Origin: Bacteroidia bacterium
GTDB lineage: Bacteria; Bacteroidota; Bacteroidia; Bacteroidales; CAJPTX01
NCBI GenBank assembly: GCA_905373475.1
Contig: CAJPTC010000004.1
Location: 1-64,000 of the forward strand
Direction of reading: 5' to 3'
Length of the DNA: 64,000 nt
How positions within the stretch are numbered: position 1 is the stretch's first letter; each line of letters opens with the position of its first letter. The position numbers were made by a program, and so were the translations under genes. The notes under the pieces were generated by a model, which saw only the letters and a list, made by a program, of their open reading frames with translations, ran no database searches and had not been told where the DNA came from. Below are positions 53,901 to 62,905 of this stretch, one piece after another.

Positions 53901-56475
53901 GCGTAAGACCAGGCTTAACACCACGAACCTTGAGCTTTTTCTCGGCACTCATTTTAGTGTAAGTTATAAACCCTTCGGGTATAAGCTTCACCGTAGGTTC
54001 GTTGGTAGTCCCCTCTACAGTATAAGATATGAACTTCTCCCCGTCCTTTTTCACTCTTACCTTTAGCGGCTCTGCAATAAGCAGCAAGCGAGGCGCTTTA
54101 GTGTCTCCCGTAAACTTCCATTGCCTTTCAGCCTTTAGTTTATTTCTCTCATCCTCCGACTCCTTATAGCGGAGCTTGGTCGCCACTACGCTAATATTTC
54201 GTGGGTTAGTTTCCTTATTCGCATACCAGCCCTTAATGGAACGGTCATAGTTTGCAACCCCCATCCCTGAATTGGAGAGTGTAATTTCACCACTCAAGCT
54301 GGCGAGATTCCACTTGCCAAGCGAATAATTAAAGGCTTTAGCATTATTGAACGCATTGTACAAAGATTGCACTTGCGAGGTTTTCCAATTACTTATATCC
54401 GAGTTAAATTTGGAGGCTTCCATAAAAATGGAGTCCATATTGGTTACCTTTTCCACATTCCAAGCACTTAGATCAGAATTGAAGCTAGAACATGCAAAGA
54501 ACATGGCAGAAAGATCCTCTGCCTTGCCCACATCCCATTTACTCAAGTCGCTATTGAAAAGACTACACCCGTAGAACATACCTGAAAAATTTTGGCAATT
54601 GTCTACTTTCCACTTGCTGAGATCTGCAGAGAAAACACTCACATCAGGACCTACGGGGGTGTCACTCTGATACTTAACACTACGAAATGCATGAGACATG
54701 TCCACCACTTGCCTTACATTCCACTTCTCAAGCCCCACACCGCGGAATTTCTTTGCATTTTCAAACATAGATTGCATATAAAGCAACTTCTTGAAATTCC
54801 AAGCACTCAGATCAGAATCAAATAAAAAACAATTCTGAAACATCCCAGCAGCATCCTCTACATTCTCTACAAACCAATCTTTAAGATCTGATTGGAAGCT
54901 AGCGCATCCGTAGAACATCTCTCGAGTAATACGAGCACGAAGCAATTTCCAGTCTTTCAGATCAGCCGTGAAATAAGGAGACCACTTAAACATGCTTGTA
55001 AAATCTTGCCCTTTACGTACGTCCCAACCATCGATGCCAACCACTGGTGTAACGATAACTGCAAACATCGAAGCAAAATCTTCACAACTACTCACATCCC
55101 ATTTTGAGAAGTTGGTATTTTTCGTGTTCGCTTGGGAGAACATGGCGCGCATTTTCTTTACCTTTCCAACCTTCCAGTCGTCTAACTTCTCTGCTAAGGA
55201 AGGAACATACGTAAACATAAAAGACATGTTCTCCACATTCTCTACACGATTTGCCCATTCCGCCAAACCTCTCCCCCGAAACTTGATGCATGAATTGAAA
55301 AGCCCCGACATGTTCTTAACATTATCTACACGCCACTCTTTCATATCTTGATCGAACTGCGAACATCCGTTGAACATATTACTAATATCCTCCGTCTGAT
55401 TCCCTAGCTTCATCCACTTATCCAACCCCTCGCCAGTGAAAGCAGTGCAATAAGCAAACATATTCGCGAAACTCTTTACTTTAAGCACTTTGTCTGCCCA
55501 TTTCTCGAAATTGACCTTTTTCTCATTGTCTAGCGCACTACATTTGTAGAACATCTCAGACATAAATTCTGCCTTAGAGACATCCCAATTGTCAGGCTTA
55601 AAGGCGAGGTTGCGACAACCATAGAACATCTGGCTGAAATTTTTTGCATTCGATACGTTCCACTCATCAAGTCCATCCCCTAGAAACGCAATGCAGTCGT
55701 TAAACATACCTTGGAAGTATTTGGCTTTACTCGTGTAATTTTTCCATCCAGCTAGATTTTGATTGAACTTAGTACAGCCCGAGAACATGCTTTGGAACTT
55801 TTCACAATTAGCTGGTTTCCAACTACTAATCCCATCACCTGTAAAAGCGAGACACCCTGAAAAGACGTTAGACATATTCTCTATTTTAGACACATCCCAT
55901 TTATCCAGACTTTTAATTTTGGATAACTTGGTACAACCTTGAAACATAGATTGTATATTCCTAAAATCACCCCTAGGAGCATCCAGAGCTGATATCTCAT
56001 CCAGCTCTGCACAGTCCTTGAATGCAGCAAACATGGAAATATAGTTCATTTTAGAGCCCCAGCAGAGTATATCTTTCAAGAAAGCTCGAGAACCATTATC
56101 TGACATACGAATACGAAAATTTGTAGCTTTAATTTCCAGTATATACGTTTGCCCGCTCTTTAACTTTTTGTCTGTTACATTCTTCGTTACCTCCTTTATC
56201 TCCAAGACACCACTGTAATAATTCTTGGGAGACGTGAATGTAGCACTCGTACTTTCGGTGCTCAGGTAGCAGGAATACTGTAGTTTTTCCCCGTAAATAG
56301 GCAAAACAATCTTCGGGTTAGTTCCCGAAACAGTCCACTTCGTCACAAAGTTTTGCGAATCCCAAGGCACAGCAATAGCATTGGAAGTCGCTAACAGGAC
56401 GACAAAAAGTGCCGTCAAGAGCGACACTGCAAGCCGTCGTCCAACTCGCAATTGGTTTACATACTCTCTGAACAT
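50932..56475 (-). CDS. T9SS-exported surface protein with DUF285 and Ig-like repeats
   Basis: 1847 aa. The signal peptide (about 1-36) ends in SNAIA. From about 165 to 760 there are some 21 repeats of a 24-28-residue unit of the DUF285 kind, each with a xxMFxxC core and W-V/D ends (examples FSGMFYGCSLFNSDLSKW, LSAMFFACSSFNSDLSAW). About ten Big_2-like Ig domains follow (about 790-1765), many with PxxATDRxVxW and a GxATI-type end strand. The last 75 residues are a type A T9SS sorting domain (VYPNPFADVLRF ... GFYLLRL, then basic end). The protein should be carried across the outer membrane by T9SS and attached to the surface, likely as an adhesin. Function by domain only. Confidence 0.92.
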   Translation of the reverse strand: MFREYVNQLRVGRRLAVSLLTALFVVLLATSNAIAVPWDSQNFVTKWTVSGTNPKIVLPIYGEKLQYSCYLSTESTSATFTSPKNYYSGVLEIKEVTKNVTDKKLKSGQTYILEIKATNFRIRMSDNGSRAFLKDILCWGSKMNYISMFAAFKDCAELDEISALDAPRGDFRNIQSMFQGCTKLSKIKSLDKWDVSKIENMSNVFSGCLAFTGDGISSWKPANCEKFQSMFSGCTKFNQNLAGWKNYTSKAKYFQGMFNDCIAFLGDGLDEWNVSNAKNFSQMFYGCRNLAFKPDNWDVSKAEFMSEMFYKCSALDNEKKVNFEKWADKVLKVKSFANMFAYCTAFTGEGLDKWMKLGNQTEDISNMFNGCSQFDQDMKEWRVDNVKNMSGLFNSCIKFRGRGLAEWANRVENVENMSFMFTYVPSLAEKLDDWKVGKVKKMRAMFSQANTKNTNFSKWDVSSCEDFASMFAVIVTPVVGIDGWDVRKGQDFTSMFKWSPYFTADLKDWKLLRARITREMFYGCASFQSDLKDWFVENVEDAAGMFQNCFLFDSDLSAWNFKKLLYMQSMFENAKKFRGVGLEKWNVRQVVDMSHAFRSVKYQSDTPVGPDVSVFSADLSKWKVDNCQNFSGMFYGCSLFNSDLSKWDVGKAEDLSAMFFACSSFNSDLSAWNVEKVTNMDSIFMEASKFNSDISNWKTSQVQSLYNAFNNAKAFNYSLGKWNLASLSGEITLSNSGMGVANYDRSIKGWYANKETNPRNISVVATKLRYKESEDERNKLKAERQWKFTGDTKAPRLLLIAEPLKVRVKKDGEKFISYTVEGTTNEPTVKLIPEGFITYTKMSAEKKLKVRGVKPGLTHIRMQVDQDDERAYDDCDVLCYIAISDFEFAHPEYRLAIHDKLDLKKELAIKPQDATYPNAVKFTSKDLAKATVDEKTGVVTGIEEGEVEIEVESTDGDDASDAVKKTIKIIVHRVEVESITLLPEPGAWIGVGRKLELQVVFNPANTTDKEYELKLGTEDILKLEDNTVTGIKPGICVVTATTKKGNKSATSTIQVVKDYVPVANVVLDDHELRLPVRSKKTLTYRIAPGKASNKAVFWKSSDPEVASIDRDGVLTGLKEGKTTITVWSAENKNAGDVCEVEVFIREVTSITLLDKDKPIEVAQGAKASSLRYKIEPEDASDLDVEWTSSDENIIKVNKKTGELEGVAIGGPVQITVKALGSGSTDVEDVHEQVKCVRLVPTTGLSLPTSVTMFVGDRLESFVATFQPDDATDRQVTWTVEKQDIAAYDEVNSVLTALSVGETKLKVALVSDPSITAECTINVRAHIYATDIVLDPTTLTLGVDQEYILAMFVEPANASKVDVDWTVEDADGAISFDNTTHLVKGVKVGTATIHVALKSDPDKKASCVVTVVEAKTTTDVKFDIDPAEYEIEYGATLDLKTKLVFTPADATDRYLEWESASSDVVSVVNGVVKGLKVSTDGVVITMKLHSNPAITKTCLVKVKPPVVPLAIRLNTNEIKIRVDDIRTLFVKEFVPETATDRDVVWSTSDATKVQVDTEGKITAMAIGRAYITVALRSNPLVTDICMVEVLDKNTSALVTAIQIEDIAVTEGRTEALKITFEPQDATERRLYFEGIDADSFSIVDGKVRGIKPCEAVEVTAYLVSDPAVKTTFKVTIKPLVPVTSFAINHESILLYELNEAYLRVVTNPADADVSGVEWVSDDPTICTVQNGIVYGVAPGEANVIARLNGSSATCKVTVKAQTGKTGIEDDRLRAVLVYPNPFADVLRFKNADLQVVRYELLDGMGRIVRSANVTDAEVIVETRDLSAGFYLLRLYSESAVVTHKLVKR

Positions 56476-56689
56476 ATCTTTATTTTTTTATTTGCAATCC
56501 AAGAAGCGTACAGATCTTCTACACGCCGTAACAAACCATGCAATAATACGATTATTATCGGTATAATGTGACGTAAAATCATAACATTTAGACGAAAGTC
56601 AGCCCACTAACTAGCAAAGAGACCTTTGTTTTGATAAACTCGTATGCAAAATGAGGAAGAAAAGCGTAAAACACAAAGCACTTATTTCG

Positions 56690-56697
56690 TACTTTTG
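56690..56697 (+). promoter_or_regulatory. -7 box of lysC
   Basis: Plus-strand TACTTTTG fits TAnnTTTG, 18 nt before the lysC ATG. The surrounding TTCGTACTTTTG is the same as that at positions 1-12. The rest of the 240-nt gap (56476-56689) is AT-rich with small palindromes and no gene. Confidence 0.5.
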
Positions 56698-56715
56698 GTC
56701 GTAAATACAAAATGA

Positions 56716-58029
56716 ATGGAGATTGAGGTACATAAGTTTGGAGGCGCATCGCTTGCCAACCCAGACGGCGTAAGACGCATGGGGGCAATCGTGCAACAGC
56801 TTTACAAGGGCAAAAAACTCCTGCTCGTAGTAAGCGCCATGGGGAAGACAACCAATGCTCTAGAAAACGCACTGTCAGTAGCTCTAGAGCACGGCAATAT
56901 TGCTGAAGCGCTGCTTCCGATAGCAACGTTGCACAACGAAATGCTAAGGCAACTCGGATTAGAGCCCGAAGCCACGAAGAACGTTATGCGTCTTTTGAAC
57001 GATCTGGGTGTTTTGCTCTCCAATCTCCCCACAGCCGACTACGACGAGCTTTACGATCAGGTGATAGCGAACGGCGAACTACTTTCTTCGCTCATCTTCG
57101 CAGCGCACCTTGCACAAATGGGGCTCGAGGTCGAATGGGTAGATGTGCGTGCCATACTCCGCACAAATAGTGCACACCGCAGCGCAATTATAGACAGTAG
57201 TATCTCTTCGCCACTGGTGCAAGCAAAATTTGCCAATTCCCCCAATAAGATATTTGTAACACAGGGTTTCATTGCGTCAGACGCTGTAGGAGCCACCACA
57301 ACTTTGGGACGCGAAGGCTCTGATTATTCTGCCGCTTTATTGGGTTGTTTTCTATCCGCGCAAAGCGTTTCCATTTGGAAAGACGTGCCTGGGTTGTTCA
57401 GTGCCGACCCCAAGCAATTCCCGAATGCACAACCGATAGCGGCGATAGATTACCGCGAGGTGATAGAGATGTCGTACAACGGGGCGAAAGTTATTCACGA
57501 AAAAGCCTTGAAACCGCTACAGAACGCTAACATACCGCTCTATGTACGAACGTTTCTCGCTCCCAACGAAGCGGGCACTTGTATAAACAATTGGCAGGAG
57601 GCAGAACGCCGCAATTGGGAAACGATACCACTCATTGCCGTACAAGAGCGACAGGTATTACTAACCGTAAGTCCGCGCGACCTCTCCTTTGCCATACAGG
57701 ATTATGTTAGCCGCGTATTTGAACTGGTACGCACCCACCATCTTACAGTACGACTCATTCAAAACTCTGCGGTGCGTTTTTCTCTTAGTATGGACTACGA
57801 TGCGGTGCATTTCCCGCATCTTCTCGCGGCACTACACGAACAGTTCTACACCTCGTACAACCTCGATGTGCTCTTACTGAGTATACGCCACATTCCCGCG
57901 CGCTGGCGTGAAATATTAACACAGTTCAACAACTACCTACTGCTACAAGAAACGCGGTCGACCGCACAATATCTCATACTCCGTAACGTATGGGAAGAGG
58001 AGCTTGCCCCTTTACTAAAGACCATGTAA
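56716..58029 (+). CDS. lysC: Aspartate kinase (monofunctional)
   Basis: 437 aa. Phosphorylates aspartate at the entry to lysine, threonine and methionine synthesis. Kinase motifs: KFGGASLANPDGVRRM, VTQGFIASDAVGATTTLGREGSDYSA, WKDVPGLFSADPK and VIEMSYNGAKVIHEKAL. A C-terminal ACT regulatory region (about 315-437) follows; no homoserine dehydrogenase is fused. An out-of-frame ATG starts 4 nt upstream (56712) and ends in TGA after four codons, overlapping the true start at 56716. The mRNA leader would be only about 12 nt. Confidence 0.95.
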   Translation: MEIEVHKFGGASLANPDGVRRMGAIVQQLYKGKKLLLVVSAMGKTTNALENALSVALEHGNIAEALLPIATLHNEMLRQLGLEPEATKNVMRLLNDLGVLLSNLPTADYDELYDQVIANGELLSSLIFAAHLAQMGLEVEWVDVRAILRTNSAHRSAIIDSSISSPLVQAKFANSPNKIFVTQGFIASDAVGATTTLGREGSDYSAALLGCFLSAQSVSIWKDVPGLFSADPKQFPNAQPIAAIDYREVIEMSYNGAKVIHEKALKPLQNANIPLYVRTFLAPNEAGTCINNWQEAERRNWETIPLIAVQERQVLLTVSPRDLSFAIQDYVSRVFELVRTHHLTVRLIQNSAVRFSLSMDYDAVHFPHLLAALHEQFYTSYNLDVLLLSIRHIPARWREILTQFNNYLLLQETRSTAQYLILRNVWEEELAPLLKTM

Positions 58030-58082
58030 AGTAGCGCCCACGGCGCAAGTATAAATTCAGGTAGGAACGCGAAGCGAATAAT

Positions 58083-58103
58083 AAAAAATACGCGTTGCGC
58101 ATT
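58083..58103 (-). terminator. Possible terminator of the flavin-barrel gene
   Basis: A 7-bp hairpin with one mismatch (58087-58093/58097-58103) is followed on the minus strand by TTTTTTATTATT. It lies 44 nt after the stop. Confidence 0.4.
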
Positions 58104-58146
58104 TTAGGCGTTGTCCGTTAATTTCGTATTTCGATTTTCGAGCGAA

Positions 58147-58644
58147 TCAGGTTTCGCTTCCACGTATCGCGTTCCACTTCTCGAAGAAATCCGTGTCGCG
58201 CGTCCAAACGAGTTTCTTCCCGAAACCCAACCTGTTGTCGGTAAACTTAAGGTACGTTACATCCAGCTGCCACAAATGCAAATCCATCAGATTCGCTACA
58301 GGGAAGCGCTTACAATATGCCTTCTCTGCCTCTTTCGCAATAGATGGCAAGAGCTGAAATACTGACCCCTGAATCTGCAAACCACGTAGCACACCCACTA
58401 CCGAACTCTCTAGCACAATACTAGCCGCCACGAAAGAATTGTGACAGATTTGACGAATATGCTTCGTCTTAGAATCCGAGGAAAAGATAAAACACCTATG
58501 CTCGGGCAAGAAAACATAAAAAGCGTGACTACACCAAATATCCTCATCTACCGAGGTACAAAGCGTAAGTACGTGATGCTGTGCGATGAAGCCTAGAATG
58601 CTATCTGGAATCGGGTGTTCTCCCTCGCCTCGTATACTACTCAT
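58147..58644 (-). CDS. Pyridoxamine 5'-phosphate oxidase-like flavin-barrel protein
   Basis: 165 aa. Split-barrel FMN-binding pattern: AQHHVLTLCTSVDEDIWCSHAFYVF, then FIFSSDSKTKHIRQICHN and a strand with GLQIQGSVFQL. This fits the YhbP/UPF0306-like group of small flavoproteins whose substrates are unknown. The start overlaps the end of the upstream phosphatase gene by 8 nt, so the two are translationally coupled. Confidence 0.85.
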   Translation of the reverse strand: MSSIRGEGEHPIPDSILGFIAQHHVLTLCTSVDEDIWCSHAFYVFLPEHRCFIFSSDSKTKHIRQICHNSFVAASIVLESSVVGVLRGLQIQGSVFQLLPSIAKEAEKAYCKRFPVANLMDLHLWQLDVTYLKFTDNRLGFGKKLVWTRDTDFFEKWNAIRGSET

Positions 58645-59920
58645 GCTCCGCGGGAGAAAATTTTAAGGCAACAATCGAGATGTCGTCAAAGGTTTCGCGA
58701 AGCCCCAAATATTCGTCATGCTCCATACGCGAAGCAATAGCCGTAACAAGTGCTCGAGGGTCTTTATAGCGCTGCAACAACCCCAACAAGAAATTGGTAC
58801 TCGATACCTCCTTACCATCCACTCGCCACTCGGTTACACCATCGGTATAGCAGAGCAACATAGTTTCCTGAGTAAGAACTTCTTGTTCTACCACCAAACT
58901 CGGCAACTCCTCCAACATCGCCAACGCAACCGTACACGAATTCAATTGCCGCGCCTCACCCGTCTGCATATTGTAGAGATACGGCGCATTGTGCCCCAAG
59001 TTTACATATTCCAACAAATGCGTCCGCACATTGTAGCGCGCAATAAACGCTGTGATATAGGCACTCGTCTCCTGTGCTACATCAAAGACTAGGTGATTAA
59101 GGCGCGTTACTATCTCATCTAGTGGGATACCTGACTGGCTTTGTGCCTTAAAATGCGCCTGATAGTTCGCCGTAAGAAGCGCGGCAGGGATACCTTTGCC
59201 AGAGACATCGCACACGCAAAACATCAGTTCCTCGTCGTTCAGTACTCGGACATCGAAATAGTCGCCACCTACCTCATAAAAAGGTTGATAAAACGTGGCA
59301 ATGTGTACCCCAGGCAGATTGGGCAAGCGTTCGGGACGAATGATGAACGAGCGCTGCAAATTAGAAGCCAGCTCCAACTGACTTCGCATCTCTGTTTCCC
59401 GCTTCTGCCGCTCAATAGCAAACAAGTTACGCAGCCCGATGTAGGAGAGATAGGTTAAGGTCTGCGCAAAAGTGAGATGGATAATAATCGGACTAACACC
59501 ACGCACCCGATCGTTGGTATCACCCAAGAGTACAAAGGCTTGCGGCTCGCTTCCTTGCAGCACAGGGATAATCAGGTCTATCTCACGCAGTCCCACAGAA
59601 CTGTTGCTACTCACAATGGTCGTGCGCGTGTACGAGAAGAGGTCACGTTCTACCTCAATCGCCTCAACATCCTCAGCAGCACAATTAACATTGAGTAGCA
59701 AGCGCCACCCCTCTTCTACCCGAAAATAGTACAGAATACGGTTAATATCCAGATCCTCCTGCAAGATCTTGTTGAACCGCTTCAGAAGTCCTCCTGTAGA
59801 GTTATCAACTCCGAACTCAGAGGTATAATCAAGAAGCGCCTTAAGCTTGAGTAAATTCAACTTAAGGCGTTCATCTTGCGTACTACTTCTGGAGTTAGCA
59901 CTCCCGACCAATACAGCCAT
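58637..59920 (-). CDS. RsbU/SpoIIE-type PP2C phosphatase with N-terminal sensor
   Basis: 427 aa. Residues about 20-180 look like a GAF-type sensor; a short signalling helix (RETEMRSQLELASNLQRSF) follows, then a PPM-type phosphatase: GGDYFDVRVL, CDVSGKGIPAALLTA, NLGHNAPYLY and LLCYTDGVTE supply the metal-binding Asp and Gly residues. In other bacteria such enzymes dephosphorylate STAS-domain anti-anti-sigma factors. No STAS or anti-sigma gene is in the window. Upstream of and overlapping the flavin-barrel gene. Confidence 0.9.
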   Translation of the reverse strand: MAVLVGSANSRSSTQDERLKLNLLKLKALLDYTSEFGVDNSTGGLLKRFNKILQEDLDINRILYYFRVEEGWRLLLNVNCAAEDVEAIEVERDLFSYTRTTIVSSNSSVGLREIDLIIPVLQGSEPQAFVLLGDTNDRVRGVSPIIIHLTFAQTLTYLSYIGLRNLFAIERQKRETEMRSQLELASNLQRSFIIRPERLPNLPGVHIATFYQPFYEVGGDYFDVRVLNDEELMFCVCDVSGKGIPAALLTANYQAHFKAQSQSGIPLDEIVTRLNHLVFDVAQETSAYITAFIARYNVRTHLLEYVNLGHNAPYLYNMQTGEARQLNSCTVALAMLEELPSLVVEQEVLTQETMLLCYTDGVTEWRVDGKEVSSTNFLLGLLQRYKDPRALVTAIASRMEHDEYLGLRETFDDISIVALKFSPAEHE

Positions 59921-59998
59921 CAGATTTACAGACCTCTCAAACGCTCTACCTCGTCATGCAAGAGAAAACGCTGTTTGTACAAAAAGCTGTACAGCGAT

Positions 59999-60568
59999 CT
60001 AGGATTTCACACGTTCGGAGTATTCGCGCGTACGCGTATCTACTCGAATCTTTTCGCCCGATACAATGAAAAGTGGCACGTTTACCACAGCACCTGTCTC
60101 TAACTCTGCTTGTTTCAGAGCAGTAGAAGATGCCGTATCGCCGCGCACTCCAGGTTCTGTATAGGTAACCTCGAGTTCCACGAAGGGAGGCAATTCGCAA
60201 GTAAGTACACGCTCCTCATCAGCATGAACCAACACTTGGCAAATCTGTCCTTCCTTCAGCAAATCGTTGTTTTCCACCAAAGCAGGGTCAAGGTAGATCT
60301 CCTCAAAAGTCTCGGTGTGCATGAAATGCAGACCCAGATCGTCTTTGTACAAATACTGATATGGGCGCGTCTCTACACGAATGGGGTTAATTTTTACCCC
60401 AGCATTGAAAGTATTCTCGAGGGTACGCCCTGTTTCCAAATTCTTCAATTTCGTACGGACAAACGCACCGCCTTTCCCTGGTTTTACGTGTTGAAAATAG
60501 GTAACAACATAAAGCTTTCCATTGAACTCTATGCACATCCCCGTACGAAAATCTGCCGTTGTAGCCAT
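59999..60568 (-). CDS. efp: Elongation factor P
   Basis: 189 aa, usual length. Rescues ribosomes stalled on proline stretches. Three beta-barrel domains are visible, with the loop PGKGGAF at the tip (Lys32) that in many bacteria is modified, and VELEVTYTEPGVRGDTAS in domain III. Fifty nt downstream of clpP. Confidence 0.96.
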   Translation of the reverse strand: MATTADFRTGMCIEFNGKLYVVTYFQHVKPGKGGAFVRTKLKNLETGRTLENTFNAGVKINPIRVETRPYQYLYKDDLGLHFMHTETFEEIYLDPALVENNDLLKEGQICQVLVHADEERVLTCELPPFVELEVTYTEPGVRGDTASSTALKQAELETGAVVNVPLFIVSGEKIRVDTRTREYSERVKS

Positions 60569-60618
60569 CTAACTTACTATTCTACTACTAATTATAATTC
60601 AAACTACTCTTCCAAAAC

Positions 60619-61314
60619 CTACTCCTGTGCACGCTTTTCCATCACCTTATCGATCATACCGTAGGCAACAGCCTCTTTTGCCGACATCCAGTAATCGCGA
60701 TCGGTGTCCTCGTGCACCCTTTCTACGGTTTGCCCCGTATGTTTCGACAATATCTCGTTCAATTCAGCTCGTGCCAACTTTATTTCACGTGCCTCGATCT
60801 CTATATCCGACGCCTGACCGCGTACTCCCCCTAGGGGCTGATGTATCATTACGCGCGCATGGGGCAAGGCGGAACGTTTTCCCGTCGTGCCTGCAGCCAA
60901 AAGAACCGCAGCCATAGACGCCGCCATGCCTGTACATATCGTAGCAACATCCGAAGAGAGGTACTGCATCGTATCGTATATCCCCAAACCGCCGTGCAAA
61001 ACGCCACCAGGCGAATTGATATACATGTTGATGTCGCGCCCTCCGTCCCCCGACATTGACTCGAGGAAAAGAAGCTGCGCCTGTATGATATTCGCCACGT
61101 CGTCGTCAATCGGGACGCCCAAAAATATGATACGATCCATAAGGAGGCGCGAGAAGACATCCATAACCTGCACGTTCATCTGCCGCTCAATCACCACCTG
61201 CGGATTGATGTAATTGGCAGTCCAGTCGGCATAACGCTTGAGGGTGAGAGAACTCAGCCCCCGTACGCCTCGCGCATAACTCTGAAATTCTCGCTCTAAA
61301 TTCTTTTCAGCCAT
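60619..61314 (-). CDS. clpP: ATP-dependent Clp protease proteolytic subunit
   Basis: 231 aa from the ATG at 61312-61314, which lies after the tig stop (61322); an ATG 11 codons earlier would overlap tig. Catalytic Ser in TGMAASMAAVLLAAG, His in VMIHQPLGG, Asp in EDTDRDYWMS. The ~30-residue N-terminal extension before VERQMNVQVMDVFSRLL is normal in Bacteroidales. Upstream neighbour is tig; clpX is not directly next to it but lies 2.4 kb upstream beyond tig and psd. Confidence 0.96.
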   Translation of the reverse strand: MAEKNLEREFQSYARGVRGLSSLTLKRYADWTANYINPQVVIERQMNVQVMDVFSRLLMDRIIFLGVPIDDDVANIIQAQLLFLESMSGDGGRDINMYINSPGGVLHGGLGIYDTMQYLSSDVATICTGMAASMAAVLLAAGTTGKRSALPHARVMIHQPLGGVRGQASDIEIEAREIKLARAELNEILSKHTGQTVERVHEDTDRDYWMSAKEAVAYGMIDKVMEKRAQE

Positions 61315-61321
61315 CCGTAGC

Positions 61322-62869
61322 TTACTTCTCTTCTTTCTGTTCTTCAACCTCTGCTTGGGGTTCTGCTACTGGCGTTTCATTTCTGATACTTTCCATTAGC
61401 TCCTCAAATGAAGGCTCAGATTTCTCCGACTCCGACTGCTTAAATTTAATCTGCAGCTTATATATATCGCTCAAGCCCGATAGGGGGCAGAAATTCGCAA
61501 TATTCTCTTCACGGTAAGTAACTTCTGCATTCGCAAAGAGGGTCTCAAGGAGCAGTACCCGAGTCATAATCATGTTCACGGTTTTCGCGAACACATCCCC
61601 TTCTTCACGCCCACTAACGAAAGATACTTTTTGCGCATCGCTAAATAGCTCTAGCATATAGAGCGATGGAGTACATAACGCCAAATCGGCAACCAATGAG
61701 AGGCGCTTGTAATACAGCTCTTCGTTACTTGTTATTGCTTTGTATTTCTCCTTCAAGTTGGTAAATAACCTCCTCGTGAAAGCCTCTTCGCGAAGTATCT
61801 GCCGACGATGCGATACGTAGAATGGAAGTAACTGCATATTCACACCTTCTTGCATGAGTACATTATGCATCCACTCGAAGGGAATTTCAAATTCCCACTC
61901 ACTCGCTAACTTTTCTAGCTCGGAGCGCACAGCAGCAATCTGGCATGCCAGCTGTACCTTCTCCTCCGTTTGCTTGTGTATTCGTTTCAGGATTTCCTCT
62001 TTGCTAAGATTGGAGCTACGATCGTCCGATAGAAGACGCTGAAGCAAAACTTCGGTACTGTCTTCTAACTTGTCATAACGATACATTTGCTCAACACTCA
62101 AGGCAAACCCTTGTTTCTCCATTTGCGCGAACAGCTCTGGGAGCTCTTTTTTAATCTCTTCTAGATCGACAAACGGAACAAGCAAACTATAGCTATCGGA
62201 TGAGAAAGCTACACGCTCATCTTGCTTCTTTCCCCGTAGGGCAGTTTGGAAGTTTTCGGGCAAGTCTTCCCACGCTACCGCGAAATGGTTAATAAGATCC
62301 CATTGCTCGGTTTCTGCGTTGTTTTCCTTGTTTTCAGTGCGAACTCTGGGCGTTTCTATTTTTATCCCCAAATAAAGATTCTCGCCAACGGGAGTCTCTT
62401 TCACGGTTTGGGGTATCATATTGCGGCACAAGTTCGCATCAAAGTGTTGCCAGTAGGCCTCGTCGAACACAGGGCGTAGTGCCGTTACCTTCAAGTCTGA
62501 TGGAATGTTTAATTCGGGCACAACAAGCACATGGAATGCCATCTTGGCTGGTTCATTGAGTGCCAGTTGAAAGTCCTCGTCCGCCGCTGGGTAAATCCCT
62601 CCTACTGTTAAAATCTGATTCTGTTCTATATATTCGTTGAGCGCTTTCTCACTCATTTCTTGGATCGTACCACGTAGCAACTGCTCACCGTAACGTTTTG
62701 CCACCAAACCCGCAGGAACATGCCCTTTCCGGAAACCAGGAAGCTCCAGATTGCGAGCAGCGGCTTTAATTTCTTTGTTGTATTTCTCCGTATAGTCTGC
62801 GGGTGCAAACTCTAGGCGAATCGTATGCACGTTCGCCAATTTCGTACTATTCTCCCCACTAATATTCAT
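61322..62869 (-). CDS. tig: Trigger factor
   Basis: 515 aa, longer than the usual 430-450. Ribosome-bound chaperone. The ribosome-binding loop GFRKGHVPAGLVAKRYG is clear near residue 46. The central PPIase region is poorly conserved, as usual in Bacteroidetes. A long helical C-terminal arm domain follows, and an acidic end with EEQKEEK. Directly upstream of clpP. Confidence 0.93.
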   Translation of the reverse strand: MNISGENSTKLANVHTIRLEFAPADYTEKYNKEIKAAARNLELPGFRKGHVPAGLVAKRYGEQLLRGTIQEMSEKALNEYIEQNQILTVGGIYPAADEDFQLALNEPAKMAFHVLVVPELNIPSDLKVTALRPVFDEAYWQHFDANLCRNMIPQTVKETPVGENLYLGIKIETPRVRTENKENNAETEQWDLINHFAVAWEDLPENFQTALRGKKQDERVAFSSDSYSLLVPFVDLEEIKKELPELFAQMEKQGFALSVEQMYRYDKLEDSTEVLLQRLLSDDRSSNLSKEEILKRIHKQTEEKVQLACQIAAVRSELEKLASEWEFEIPFEWMHNVLMQEGVNMQLLPFYVSHRRQILREEAFTRRLFTNLKEKYKAITSNEELYYKRLSLVADLALCTPSLYMLELFSDAQKVSFVSGREEGDVFAKTVNMIMTRVLLLETLFANAEVTYREENIANFCPLSGLSDIYKLQIKFKQSESEKSEPSFEELMESIRNETPVAEPQAEVEEQKEEK

Positions 62870-62905
62870 CTTATGCTTTTAAGCTTAGTAACTTCAGAAA
62901 AACGA

